DNA of 58,372 nt from NCBI GenBank assembly GCA_050943315.1, contig JBMNOY010000008.1, positions 1 through 58,372 on the forward strand. The letters run 5' to 3'. Both the position numbers and the translations under genes were made by a program. The notes below the pieces were generated by a model. The model worked only from the letters and a program-made list of their open reading frames with translations. It had not been told where the DNA came from and made no database searches. Source of the stretch: JBDKUD01 sp050943315 (GTDB lineage: Bacteria; Bacillota; Syntrophomonadia; Syntrophomonadales; Syntrophomonadaceae). Below are positions 43,871 through 52,349 of the stretch, piece after piece (position 1 is the stretch's first letter; every line of letters begins with the position of its first letter).

Positions 43871-44482
43871 ATGTCCCTGGATTTCAACAGTGTTGAATCG
43901 ACCGTTGTATATTTGCATAGTTTTGGAATTTATGGCCCACTGGTAGCTTTTGTGCTGTTTTTTGTGCAGGCCATTGCTCCGATCATTCCTTATGTAATTA
44001 TCGCCGGTGCGGCCGGTATGATTTTTGGAAACTTTTCTGGATTTCTTCTGGCTTATCTGGGAGCCCTGGTAGGTGCATGTTTTGTGTTCTGGGTAACCAA
44101 GATTTTAGGAGGTAATGTTTTAACTGAGCGGTTAAGGAACAAATATGAGTTAGAATTGACCAGTCTAAATAAGAAGCGCGTTTTTTGGGTTTTATTTATA
44201 TCGCGTATTTTTCCTCTGGTACCCACCCCTATAATTAACATAGGGTCCGGATTAGGTGGGGTGCCATTTGGTATTTTTTTTATGTCCTCAGCTCTCGGTA
44301 AACTGCCATGGGCAATAATTTATGTTGTATTAGGCAATTACCTGCTGAAATCCCAGGATATCATTAACACGGTGTTGATTGTTACTTTAATACTCGTCGT
44401 ATCAGCAGTGGGAGTGTACTATTACCGGGACAGGATGCCAATAAATAAGGCGAAAACGAACAATGCTGAAGATTCGGAATAA
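43871..44482 (+). CDS. TVP38/TMEM64 (DedA-superfamily) membrane protein
   Basis: 203-residue polytopic membrane protein with the VTT-domain pattern: YGPLVAFVLFFVQAIAPIIPY, the GAALVGACFVFW-like helix with Gly-rich packing, SRIFPLVPTPIINIGSG, and a C-terminal helix. Such proteins are linked to lipid scrambling or membrane maintenance. ATG at 43871 is two bases after the preceding stop codon, with AAAGGAGG inside that gene's end. Confidence 0.88.
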   Translation: MSLDFNSVESTVVYLHSFGIYGPLVAFVLFFVQAIAPIIPYVIIAGAAGMIFGNFSGFLLAYLGALVGACFVFWVTKILGGNVLTERLRNKYELELTSLNKKRVFWVLFISRIFPLVPTPIINIGSGLGGVPFGIFFMSSALGKLPWAIIYVVLGNYLLKSQDIINTVLIVTLILVVSAVGVYYYRDRMPINKAKTNNAEDSE

Positions 44483-44490
44483 ATCAGCCA

Positions 44491-44748
44491 CTAGCCCCCG
44501 GGGCGAGTAATTCGTTTCTGGAAAGGTTGCCACATCGTTGCCAGGGCTTCCTCATCACCGCTCCACTCCAGTTTTACCTGGTCAAAGCGCAGGGAACCAA
44601 TACAATAATCATCCATAGGGGACAACCGTGCCTGCCAACCCTTACCATAAGTCCAGCCATCCCGGCTTAGCTCACCACCGAATTCCTGTAAGTAAGACTG
44701 AATTGTTTCGATAGGTATACTGCGAATTTCTACTACAAAATTTTGCAT
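44491..44748 (-). CDS. Conserved-looking small protein, unknown
   Basis: 85 residues on the minus strand, starting MQNFVVEIRSIPIETI, with alternating strands and helices (a small ferredoxin-like alpha/beta fold is possible). No motif that I recognise. ATG at 44748 lies nine bases after AAAAGGA. It is convergent with the TVP38-like gene and upstream of nothing on its strand except the region beyond 44490. Confidence 0.7.
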   Translation of the reverse strand: MQNFVVEIRSIPIETIQSYLQEFGGELSRDGWTYGKGWQARLSPMDDYCIGSLRFDQVKLEWSGDEEALATMWQPFQKRITRPGG

Positions 44749-44839
44749 AACATATAGTCCTTTTATATTGTTTTTTTTATAATAAGGCGGTTTGGGGGAA
44801 AAGTAAAGCGCGTAAGACCCAATTACCAGAGCCGGGATG

Positions 44840-44872
44840 AATCAGCAAGGTTATAGGCAAACCTTGCTGATT
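44840..44872 (-). terminator. Hairpin after the ABC permease gene
   Basis: A perfect 13-bp inverted repeat (AATCAGCAAGGTT / AACCTTGCTGATT, 7-base loop) begins 17 bases after the permease stop. Little T-run follows, so it may be a weak terminator or a protective hairpin. Confidence 0.6.
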
Positions 44873-44888
44873 AAACTAATACTTTTCT

Positions 44889-45599
44889 TTACAATTCGAT
44901 TTTATAGTTATACAAATATACAGCTGCTACCATGAGTAGTAAACTAATGAGCAAGTAAAAACCACCGGCGACCGCTGCTGTAATACCCCCAGGGAGTTGG
45001 CTGGCTGAGTCCATGATGTTCAGCAGATCGGTAAGTTTTCCGACCAGATAAAGAATGGCAATAAATACGCCCACGGTAATAAAACCTGAATAGCGACGGC
45101 TCAAATGTCCGATGACCTGGCTCAAAAAACTGCCGGAGCAGAGATAAAGAATACCGCTAATACAAAAGAGGTAGACAAATAAAAGTCTGCTGAAGTTTTC
45201 TATGATAAAGGGATGTATCTCCGGGAAAGTAAACCATAACATTACACTTCCGGTTATTCCGGCAACCAGAGTGCCTATAAGGAATTGGCTCATTACCGCT
45301 AGCAATTTTGAACCTATTACCAGGGCACCGGAAACGGGCAGTGACATAATCAAATATACGGTATTTTGGCTCCACTCCTGGGAGAGCATTTTGAAAGATG
45401 TTATCAGGGGCAGGAAAAATGCTAGCCCCATAGTTAAAGAGGCAGGTACTATTATAGCCTGATTAGGGTAGTCAGAGGCAAAGAATATCCAACCATCTAA
45501 TAATAGGGTAAAAATAATTATGGCCACTAACTCCTTGCGTAGACTATACATATCCTTGCGATAAAGCTGACCAAGCATTTTCCATTTGCTATTCTGCAT
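44889..45599 (-). CDS. ABC-2-type permease
   Basis: Six-helix ABC-2 permease of 236 residues, with the amphipathic N-terminal LYRKDMYSLRKELVAI and hydrophobic spans throughout. Overlaps the ATPase gene by 11 bases. Together with the GntR and ATPase genes it forms a three-gene YtrA-type operon, a class often tied to cell-wall-antibiotic stress. Substrate unknown. Confidence 0.87.
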   Translation of the reverse strand: MQNSKWKMLGQLYRKDMYSLRKELVAIIIFTLLLDGWIFFASDYPNQAIIVPASLTMGLAFFLPLITSFKMLSQEWSQNTVYLIMSLPVSGALVIGSKLLAVMSQFLIGTLVAGITGSVMLWFTFPEIHPFIIENFSRLLFVYLFCISGILYLCSGSFLSQVIGHLSRRYSGFITVGVFIAILYLVGKLTDLLNIMDSASQLPGGITAAVAGGFYLLISLLLMVAAVYLYNYKIEL

Positions 45600-46284
45600 A
45601 ACGAAATACCTCCTTCATGATCTCCACCAGGGACTTTTGTTCATCCTGCCTGAGTTGTTCAACATTGCCGGTTAAAATGGCACGGCCATTGTGGATAAAG
45701 ATTACGTCATCTACCAATCCTTCGATATCATTAATCTCATGGGTACAAATAATAATTGTTTGCTCACCTTCCCGGTAATCTCTTATCAAGGTATTAATGA
45801 TCTCCTCCCGGGTTAAAATATCAATACCCGATAGGGGCTCATCCATCAACAGATAAGGCGATTTTCGGGCTACCGTAAGCAAAAGTTTAGCCTTGGCCCG
45901 TTGGCCTTTGGATATCTTGCCGATTTTCATATCTTCATGTAACTTGAGAAAGCCAACTAAATCTTCATATTTGTCTTTGTCCCAATCGGGATAAAAGGCA
46001 CTGACAAAATCCGCAGCCTGCTTTATTGTCCACCATGGATAAAGATAATCGATTTCCGGCAAGTAAGCGATGTTTTGGCGTTTACGCCGGGGAGAAGCCC
46101 CATCAACGGTGACAGTCCCGGCGTCCGGATTATTTAAACCGGCGATAATCTTGAGGGTGGTTGACTTACCGGCACCATTAGGGCCAAACAGACCATAGAT
46201 CCTGCCCTGAGAAAAGCTAAGATTAATACTGTCCAGCGCTACCGTTTTGCCAAATCTCTTGGTAACCTCCTTCAGTTCAATCAT
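45589..46284 (-). CDS. ABC transporter ATP-binding protein
   Basis: Walker A GPNGAGKST and Walker B LLMDEP are intact. The signature loop is ISKGQRAKAK instead of LSGGQ, a variant common in YtrB-like ATPases. The H-loop lies in ICTHEIND. 231 residues. ATG at 46284 overlaps the gntR stop (ATGA). It energises the adjacent ABC-2 permease. Confidence 0.94.
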   Translation of the reverse strand: MIELKEVTKRFGKTVALDSINLSFSQGRIYGLFGPNGAGKSTTLKIIAGLNNPDAGTVTVDGASPRRKRQNIAYLPEIDYLYPWWTIKQAADFVSAFYPDWDKDKYEDLVGFLKLHEDMKIGKISKGQRAKAKLLLTVARKSPYLLMDEPLSGIDILTREEIINTLIRDYREGEQTIIICTHEINDIEGLVDDVIFIHNGRAILTGNVEQLRQDEQKSLVEIMKEVFRYAE

Positions 46285-46655
46285 TTTTCTTGTCCTCCTT
46301 TGTAATCAGATTCCTGAAGCAGCATTTCCACCATTTGCTGCCGGGTGTATCCCAGTGAACTCATTTCCCCAACGAAATAGTCAATTACCTTTCTGGCCAT
46401 TTCTTGCTTAATTTGGGCTATTAACTCTCCGGTAGCAGTTACGAAGGTACCCTGCCCCCTAACGGTTTCTACCATTTGCATATTCTCCATCTCCCTATAA
46501 GCTCTTTGTACAGTATTGGGATTAACCCTTACATTCGCAGCATATTCTCGCTGGGATAGAATCTTATCCCCAGTTTTTAACTCCCCCCTGACCAGCTTCT
46601 TTTTATAGGAATCTATAATTTGCCGGTAAATAGGTTGTGAACTATTAAATTGCAC
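46281..46655 (-). CDS. GntR-family repressor, YtrA type
   Basis: Winged-helix DNA-binding domain (GDKILSQREYAANVRVNPNTVQRAYREME) and a very short C-terminal part, as in the YtrA subfamily that controls adjacent ABC transporter operons. GTG at 46655, eight bases after AAGGTGG, gives 124 residues; the frame is open to 46667. The promoter and a palindromic ACTATCATAGT box lie just upstream, so it probably represses its own operon. Confidence 0.92.
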   Translation of the reverse strand: MQFNSSQPIYRQIIDSYKKKLVRGELKTGDKILSQREYAANVRVNPNTVQRAYREMENMQMVETVRGQGTFVTATGELIAQIKQEMARKVIDYFVGEMSSLGYTRQQMVEMLLQESDYKGGQEK

Positions 46656-46670
46656 CTTTATCACCACCTT

Positions 46671-46710
46671 ACTATCATAATGCGCTAATGAATTAGTACA
46701 CTATCATAGT
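46671..46710 (-). promoter_or_regulatory. Candidate operator of the YtrA-type operon
   Basis: ACTATCATA occurs twice (46671-46679, 46700-46708), 29 bases apart. The second copy extends into the palindrome ACTATCATAGT, which overlaps the -10 element of the operon promoter. A TAGTACACTA segment lies next to it, partly like the TACACT half-site described for YtrA. Confidence 0.55.
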
Positions 46711-46734
46711 AACCGATAAATAATGTGATGTCAA
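46706..46734 (-). promoter_or_regulatory. Sigma-A promoter of the GntR-ABC operon
   Basis: Minus-strand TTGACA (46734-46729), a 17-base gap, and TACTAT (46711-46706): a consensus -35 and a good -10. The repressor box overlaps the -10. Confidence 0.75.
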
Positions 46735-47223
46735 CAACGAAAATCTTATTAACCTTAGTCCAAACATTTTTACAATCCTATTTTTGCGCCTGCTAAAACA
46801 GGGTGAATATATCTATGTTTAATTGATACCGGTACTCACCAATAGGGTGATTGAATAAACATCTACAGACTAGCGGCTGTCTTAAGGCTGCCAGAGGTTC
46901 ACAAGTCTTGAGAATGAAAGCACAAAGTAAAGTAATGATAGCCTAATTAGAACCTGTTTAAGCTCAAAGAACGGGAAATATAAGTGTTGTTATTAAGATT
47001 TAAGTGTTTGCCTATTCTACTGTATCCGGTTAAAATTACGATTGAGGAGGAATTAATATTAAGAGGGGTTAGATAACACCTAACTGTATTAGCCGAAGGG
47101 GATATCGTATTAATGCAGTTTGTGTGATTCTACCTGTCCAAGGGCATAGTTTGCTTTTATTTTGCAGAAAAGAACGCACACTAAAAAAAACAATTACTGA
47201 AGCAGAAAGGAAGAGTGAACTTA
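46735..47223 (+). other. Intergenic region upstream of the second thiolase
   Basis: Divergent from the GntR operon. It contains a candidate promoter at 47008-47036 and then a leader of about 180 bases with an isolated GAGGAGG near 47043-47049 that precedes no open frame. No protein-coding gene could be supported. Confidence 0.5.
47008..47036 (+). promoter_or_regulatory. Candidate promoter of the second thiolase
   Basis: TTGCCT (47008-47013), 17 bases, TAAAAT (47031-47036). Confidence 0.5.
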
Positions 47224-48405
47224 GTGAAAGAAGTAGTTATTGTTAGTGCATGCCGTACACCAGTAGGGACGTTTAACGGAACCCTGAAGGACATACCGGT
47301 AGTAGACCTCGGTAAAGTGGTCATGGAAGGGGCTGTACAGAGAGCTGGTATAGACCCGGCGATTATTGACGAAGTAGTTTTTGGTTGTGTAATACAAGCT
47401 GCCCAGGGCCAAAACGTAGCCCGTCAGTCAATGATAAAAGCAGGTATTCCCCAGGAAACTACAGCATTTACCATCAATAAAGTTTGCGGTTCTGGTTTGA
47501 GAGCTGTCAGCCTGGCAGCGCAAATCATAAAAGCCGGTGATGCCGATGTTATTCTCGCTGGTGGAATGGAGAATATGAGCCATGCTCCATATGCACTGGA
47601 AAAAGCCCGGTATGGATATAGAATGAATAATGGTACTCTGGTTGACTGTATGATAAAAGACGGCTTATGGGAAGCTTTCAACGATTATCATATGGGTATT
47701 ACAGCAGAAAATGTTAACGAACAATGGGGTATTACCAGAGAAGAACAGGATGAATTCGGGTTAAGGAGCCAGCAGAGAGCAGCAGCTGCTATTGCTTCCG
47801 GCCGCTTCAAAGATGAAATCGTTCCTGTAGTTATTAAAGGCAAAAAAGGTGATATCGTATTCGATACCGATGAACATCCCCGTGAGACCAGTTTAGAAAA
47901 AATGGCCAAGCTAAAACCTGCTTTTAAAAAGGATGGCAGTGTAACAGCAGCTAATGCATCTGGTATTAATGATGGTGCTGCCGCAGTAATCGTTATGTCC
48001 AAGGAAAAAGCTGATGAACTGGGAATTAAACCCCTTGCCAGAATAGTTAGCTATGCTTCTGGCGGCGTAGATCCTAAGATCATGGGTGTAGGTCCTGTTC
48101 CTGCCAGCAAAAAGGCTCTGGAAAAGGCTGGTTTAACAGTTGATGATATGGATTTAATTGAAGCTAACGAAGCATTTGCAGCACAGTCCATAGCTGTTGC
48201 CCGCGAAATGGGGTGGGCTGACAAAATGGATAAGGTTAATGTTAACGGCGGTGCCATTGCTTTAGGTCATCCCGTAGGTGCTTCCGGTTGCAGAATACTG
48301 GTCACCCTGCTCTACGAAATGATGAAGAGAGAATCAAAATACGGTCTGGCTACATTGTGCATAGGCGGCGGTATGGGCACAGCCCTGATTGTAGAACGCA
48401 TGTAA
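47224..48405 (+). CDS. Acetyl-CoA C-acetyltransferase (second thiolase)
   Basis: Canonical biosynthetic-type thiolase of 393 residues. The nucleophilic Cys is in NKVCGSGLRAVS, the catalytic His in GGAIALGHPVGASGCR, and the final Cys in LCIGGGMGTA; LIEANEAFAAQ is intact. Unlike the operon thiolase, its C-terminal loop has the common form. GTG at 47224 has a correctly spaced AGGAAG; an in-frame GTG at 47215 is too close to it. It stands alone between a promoter and a terminator, so its regulation is independent of the butyrate operon. Confidence 0.95.
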   Translation: MKEVVIVSACRTPVGTFNGTLKDIPVVDLGKVVMEGAVQRAGIDPAIIDEVVFGCVIQAAQGQNVARQSMIKAGIPQETTAFTINKVCGSGLRAVSLAAQIIKAGDADVILAGGMENMSHAPYALEKARYGYRMNNGTLVDCMIKDGLWEAFNDYHMGITAENVNEQWGITREEQDEFGLRSQQRAAAAIASGRFKDEIVPVVIKGKKGDIVFDTDEHPRETSLEKMAKLKPAFKKDGSVTAANASGINDGAAAVIVMSKEKADELGIKPLARIVSYASGGVDPKIMGVGPVPASKKALEKAGLTVDDMDLIEANEAFAAQSIAVAREMGWADKMDKVNVNGGAIALGHPVGASGCRILVTLLYEMMKRESKYGLATLCIGGGMGTALIVERM

Positions 48406-48431
48406 TCGGTAATTACTATTACTAAATATTT

Positions 48432-48465
48432 GATTGAGGAGCTTTAATGGCTCCTCAATCTATTA
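48432..48465 (+). terminator. Terminator after the second thiolase
   Basis: A perfect 11-bp stem GATTGAGGAGC / GCTCCTCAATC, loop TTTAATG, then TATTA. Confidence 0.75.
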
Positions 48466-48715
48466 AAATAGTTGGGCATTATCCCCCGTGAAAGGCATCG
48501 ATTCCACTCCATTATAACCAGATTGAGTATTTTCTTTTTCTCCAGCATAATTTCACTTCACTAATCTACTCCTTTATAAAACCAAGTTTTACACGCTAAA
48601 AAACGGATTATGAATAACAAGTACTTGTTCATGTCAGATTCGGGTAAATACACTTTCTACTGCTTTATGGTATTATTTAACGGGAACTAGCATGGTTTTC
48701 TCCCGAGTATATTAA

Positions 48716-48729
48716 TACCATTAATGGTA
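48716..48729. promoter_or_regulatory. Palindrome TACCATTAATGGTA
   Basis: A perfect 14-bp palindrome in an otherwise featureless 547-base gap; it could be an operator for a regulator acting on the DegV gene. No regulator can be assigned. Confidence 0.3.
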
Positions 48730-48952
48730 ATCCATACAATGTAGTGCTTTGGACTAATAAGTATAAATAATTTTATGGAGATACCAATAGTCTTGCGTGA
48801 ATGGTTTAAAGCTGAATTTCGCTTGTGCATTTACCACTAGGAATTAACAGAAGCCGGTGGTGGGTTATGCCAACCGACATGCAGTAACCGAATGTATAAA
48901 AGATTGCAGTAAGGGTAATATCAAATTATGAAAACAAAAGGAGCATCAAAAA

Positions 48953-49828
48953 ATGACGGAAAGAATCGCTCAATTAGTAGATTCAGCAGGTAATCTGCCC
49001 CGCGAACTGTTTGAAAAATATACAATTAAAGAAATACCTTTATATTTCAGTTTCGATAATGAACATTATTACCGTGAAAATGTTGATTATAAAAACTGTG
49101 ACTTTTATTTACATATGAAACAAGAGCCCGGGCAGATACCGAGAACATCAGCACCCAACATATATGACTGGTTAGAGGGTTTTCGAGAAATGTACACCCA
49201 GGGATATAATAAGCTTATTGTCACAACTATAGCCAGTCGCCTCTCGGCCAGCTATCATAATGCTTTGCAGGCCAGAGATATATTACTAGAGTCAATTAAA
49301 GATGTATCAATTGAGATATTTGAGTCGCGAACCTGTGCCTGTGGTCAGGCAGCTCTGGAAATAAAAATTGCCCAAATGATTAATTCTCATAAACTTAGCT
49401 GGGAACAAATTACTAAACGTACCAGTCAATTAATACCTAAAGCAGTATCTCTATTTACCGTACAGGAGTTGACTTACATGCTGGCCGGCGGGCGTATCGG
49501 GGGTGCAGCAGCAATGATTGGTAAACTGGTAAACATTAAGCCGGTATGCGAGTTTATAAATGGGGCAGTGCATCCCATCAAAGCGGTAAGGAGCAGGAAA
49601 AAGGCTTTGGAATATTTGGTCAATACATGTGTTAATAGGATAAAAAACGTGCGTGATACGGTAATAATCACCCAGCACGCCATATGTGAAGAAGATGAAA
49701 AGTTTGTTAATGAAAGGCTAAGAGAGAAACTTGGTGAGGACATACATATATTTAAAAGCAGTGTGGGAACTTCGGTAGGCTCACATTCTGGACCGGGGGC
49801 CATAGGAGTTGGCTTTATCAGCGGCTAG
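48953..49828 (+). CDS. DegV-family fatty-acid-binding protein
   Basis: DegV proteins bind a fatty acid and, with FakA kinase, feed exogenous fatty acids to lipid synthesis. Seen here: an N-terminal LVDSAGNLP, SAPNIYDWLEGF, TTIASRLSASYHNAL, FESRTCACGQA and ELTYMLAGGRIGGAAAM, and a C-terminal SSVGTSVGSHSGPGAIGVGF. 291 residues, ATG at 48953 after AAAAGGAG. Its place after a thiolase fits lipid or short-chain acid handling, but no FakA gene is nearby. Confidence 0.93.
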   Translation: MTERIAQLVDSAGNLPRELFEKYTIKEIPLYFSFDNEHYYRENVDYKNCDFYLHMKQEPGQIPRTSAPNIYDWLEGFREMYTQGYNKLIVTTIASRLSASYHNALQARDILLESIKDVSIEIFESRTCACGQAALEIKIAQMINSHKLSWEQITKRTSQLIPKAVSLFTVQELTYMLAGGRIGGAAAMIGKLVNIKPVCEFINGAVHPIKAVRSRKKALEYLVNTCVNRIKNVRDTVIITQHAICEEDEKFVNERLREKLGEDIHIFKSSVGTSVGSHSGPGAIGVGFISG

Positions 49829-49880
49829 TCGAGATTGTCTGGTGTGAACACCTGGTGAAGCGGGCCCTTTAGACATCAGA

Positions 49881-51203
49881 TTAATAAATGATTTTTTGAC
49901 TGTACAGTTGGTGAGCTGCCAGCAACAGGCGATGAGATGAGCTGGTACGGAGATAATCAGGATTTAAATCCTTTATACGTACTCTATCCAATCCATCTGC
50001 ATCTTTAAAAGCGTCGAATAATCTTAAAGTTCTGTCTACATCAATGAGGTCATAATGTGGTAACCTTTTGTAGGCACTCTGATCAGGAATGGCGTGATTT
50101 TCAACTAAAAACCTTAATATTTCCCGCTCCTGATTATCCGTTAAGGTTAGCAAATTTTCGGTGGTTAACTTTTCAAAACTAGCCAAGCCGTGATCAGGAT
50201 CATAACCATCGTTCACCCTGCCAATATCATGGTAAATAGATGCTAAACATAACAGTTCCCTATCCTTCTGGTCATATTTCTCCAAATAGGAGATGATTAA
50301 ACTCAACAGCAAGACTCTTTTGGTGTGACCGAGGGCATGGATGCCCTGAGGATTGTGGAACCACGCATTGTTTATGTGGTTCGAGTAGAAATTATATTGT
50401 TGAATTATTCCCGCTGCTCTTAACTCTTTATCGAATTTGAGCAAATTGATTAGATCCATAACCTCCAATTGTTTGACCTGGTCGGGGATAACCCTTAGCT
50501 CTCTTTTAGAACTGCTGTTATCGTAAGATATAATATCGTTAAGGTGTATCATTCCCCGGTAGATGTCTGGTACGGGGTTAACCGGCAGGGCATTCAAAAT
50601 GGCAATATTTACATCAGTAGTCCAGGAGGTCATGTGCTCCGGCAAAAGTTCTGGGCTATTCTGACTCTGGTATATCTGGACAAATCCGCCTTCGTCGGCC
50701 ACCGGCAGAGCAGATGTAACCCCCTTGTACTTAACAGCCTTTTTAATAAACTCTTCGGTAAAAACTCCATGGCTTTCCTGGTTATATCTCCACACGCGCT
50801 CAAATAAGCGGTATTTATCCTGGTCGGGGATAAAATTAAAAACCTCCATAAACAAGTCTGGAGCCAACCTGCTGTCAACCAGGGATAAAAACCGGTCAAA
50901 ATCCCTCTTAGCAACACTTTCATTAATATTTTTTTGGCTTCTTCTTATTAGTGCAGTTATCTCATCAATTGTGTAGTCAACCAGGTTAAAGTCTAAGAGT
51001 ACCGTACCCCGGTAGTAACAAAATGGTAAATCTTTGTTAGCAGGGTTAAAATAAAAATCGTCAATACTTAGTCCGGCAGCATTTATTTGTTTTTGTAAGA
51101 GAGTAAGCGAAAATCTGTCCGGTTCAAGACGACTGCTTTTAAGCTTACTCAGAGGAATTAAAGAATACCTGGCAATAACATCATCGAAAAATTTGTCTTT
51201 CAT
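49881..51203 (-). CDS. HD-domain phosphohydrolase-like protein
   Basis: 440 residues. An N-terminal helical region of about 270 residues has no family I recognise. The C-terminal part carries the HD metal site: HALGHTKRV, ASIYHDIGRVND, the later ENHAIPD and the Asp in DADGLDRVR, i.e. the full H...HD...D set. Such proteins hydrolyse nucleotides or phosphate esters; the substrate here is unknown. ATG at 51203 follows AGGAGGG on the minus strand. Transcribed away from the DegV gene's end (convergent). Confidence 0.85.
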   Translation of the reverse strand: MKDKFFDDVIARYSLIPLSKLKSSRLEPDRFSLTLLQKQINAAGLSIDDFYFNPANKDLPFCYYRGTVLLDFNLVDYTIDEITALIRRSQKNINESVAKRDFDRFLSLVDSRLAPDLFMEVFNFIPDQDKYRLFERVWRYNQESHGVFTEEFIKKAVKYKGVTSALPVADEGGFVQIYQSQNSPELLPEHMTSWTTDVNIAILNALPVNPVPDIYRGMIHLNDIISYDNSSSKRELRVIPDQVKQLEVMDLINLLKFDKELRAAGIIQQYNFYSNHINNAWFHNPQGIHALGHTKRVLLLSLIISYLEKYDQKDRELLCLASIYHDIGRVNDGYDPDHGLASFEKLTTENLLTLTDNQEREILRFLVENHAIPDQSAYKRLPHYDLIDVDRTLRLFDAFKDADGLDRVRIKDLNPDYLRTSSSHRLLLAAHQLYSQKIIY

Positions 51204-51254
51204 CAACACCCTCCTAACTGCGGGCACGGGGACGGTTCTTTTGCCCGCGGTATT

Positions 51255-51968
51255 TTAGTACATGTGTATATTCTTCTCACTAATAACTACGGCTAAAACA
51301 GTCCACCCCGGAATATATCCTGCCCAGACAATATTTTTAAGCCACGCTACATGAATACCGGCATAACAAGGGTGAAATACGGAAAATGCAACCCCGATAT
51401 CAGAGATAAACATAAGCAGACCTGATATTGCTATTAAACAAGCTGTTTTGAAATTATAATGATGCCTGAATACGGTACAAATTGCTGACCATGTCATATA
51501 ACATAATACTACACCAAATACCAGTGCTCCTAGTAATGTGACTCCGTGGATAAATGGAAGCAGGGTTATAAATACATACAGAAAAACGACTATTACTAAT
51601 ATACCGCTGATAGTTTCCGCCCTGTCGAGTTTGAATTTCTTTTGGTAGGCGACAATCAATAGCAAATATGCAATAAGAAACCCAATGCTCCCCAATAAAG
51701 AAGTATCAATGGTAAGGTAATCGAAAGTGGGGAGAAAAACTGAAAAGAAATCAGCTATTACTACGAATAAGAAGGATGCCGCCATAATCTTTTGCTCCCA
51801 GAACTGCTTTTCCATGGAAGTAACAGCAATGAATAATGTAATTATGGTAGTATATTTCAGATACTGAACCATATCGTGGGCGGGATAAAGATGATCCAAT
51901 AGAAGAATTAACAACGTTATTGGAAGAAAAACCACCAACAAAACTCTTTGGGTGTTATTCGTAACCAT
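51255..51968 (-). CDS. YhhN/lysoplasmalogenase-like membrane protein
   Basis: 237 residues with about eight membrane helices. The pattern GALVFGVVLCYMTWSAI...GLLMFISDIGVAF resembles the GAxLFxxSD segment of the YhhN family, whose eukaryotic member TMEM86 hydrolyses lysoplasmalogen. Plasmalogens occur in many anaerobic Firmicutes, so the role is plausible. The start is uncertain: ATG at 51968 is preferred; the frame is open to 52004. No clear ribosome site is visible. Confidence 0.7.
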   Translation of the reverse strand: MVTNNTQRVLLVVFLPITLLILLLDHLYPAHDMVQYLKYTTIITLFIAVTSMEKQFWEQKIMAASFLFVVIADFFSVFLPTFDYLTIDTSLLGSIGFLIAYLLLIVAYQKKFKLDRAETISGILVIVVFLYVFITLLPFIHGVTLLGALVFGVVLCYMTWSAICTVFRHHYNFKTACLIAISGLLMFISDIGVAFSVFHPCYAGIHVAWLKNIVWAGYIPGWTVLAVVISEKNIHMY

Positions 51969-52004
51969 CACCCGCTTTATAAATAAGATTGGGCATACTA
52001 ACAA

Positions 52005-52349
52005 TAACTCTTAAAAACTTTAAAAAAGCGTTAACTGCATAGCCATCTATTTAATCCATGGCATTGGAGTATGCCCTGTAATGGCTTGAGATACTTATTT
52101 TGTTATTAATAATATGCTGGCTGGAAAAAAAGATACGGTAATTTGTCAGGAATGTACGGTCAGCTTATGCTGTAAGCCGGCTGTATACTCCTAGGATTTC
52201 GCGCAGATCGGGACTTACAGTCGAGGAGGTTATTGCCGCTAACCCACAGATTGAAAAACCAGACATTATCTTTATGGGTCAGGTAAAATGTTCCCTTATA
52301 ATTGATGAACATCAGGAAACTGGTTCCCGATGTTCATTAATTATTAAAG
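52005..52349. other. Gene-poor gap with a LysM remnant
   Basis: 345 bases between two minus-strand genes. The right half holds the plus-strand LysM-like fragment; the left half shows no gene, and no promoter stands out. Confidence 0.5.
52184..52290 (+). pseudogene. Degenerate LysM-domain coding remnant
   Basis: Translated from 52184 the plus strand reads YTPRISRRSGLTVEEVIAAN then PQIEKPDIIFMGQVKC, matching the second half of a LysM (peptidoglycan-binding) repeat: I-S-x-R-x-G-x-T-V-x-x-V-I-A-A-N-P-x-I...GQ. The frame opens at 52142 after a stop codon and has no ATG, GTG or TTG before the motif; the first half of the repeat is lost. No intact gene is present, so this is a remnant of a wall or spore protein gene. 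Confidence 0.55.

Larger units (their letters stand above)
48406..48952 (+). other. Intergenic region between thiolase and the DegV gene
   Basis: 547 bases without a supportable gene. It holds the thiolase terminator at 48432-48465, a 14-bp palindrome at 48716-48729 and a possible promoter (TTGCAG then TATGAA, 17 bases apart) close to the DegV ribosome site. Confidence 0.5.

Noticed and set aside
47040..47080. Isolated GAGGAGG in the leader of the second thiolase
   Set aside because: No open frame with a usable start follows it before a stop codon; probably chance or a relic.
47140..47165. Possible sigma-54 promoter before the second thiolase (GGGCATAGTTTGC)
   Set aside because: The GG and GC elements are 8-9 bases apart instead of the strict 10, and the -24 motif is poor. 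The vegetative-type promoter at 47008-47036 explains the gene better.
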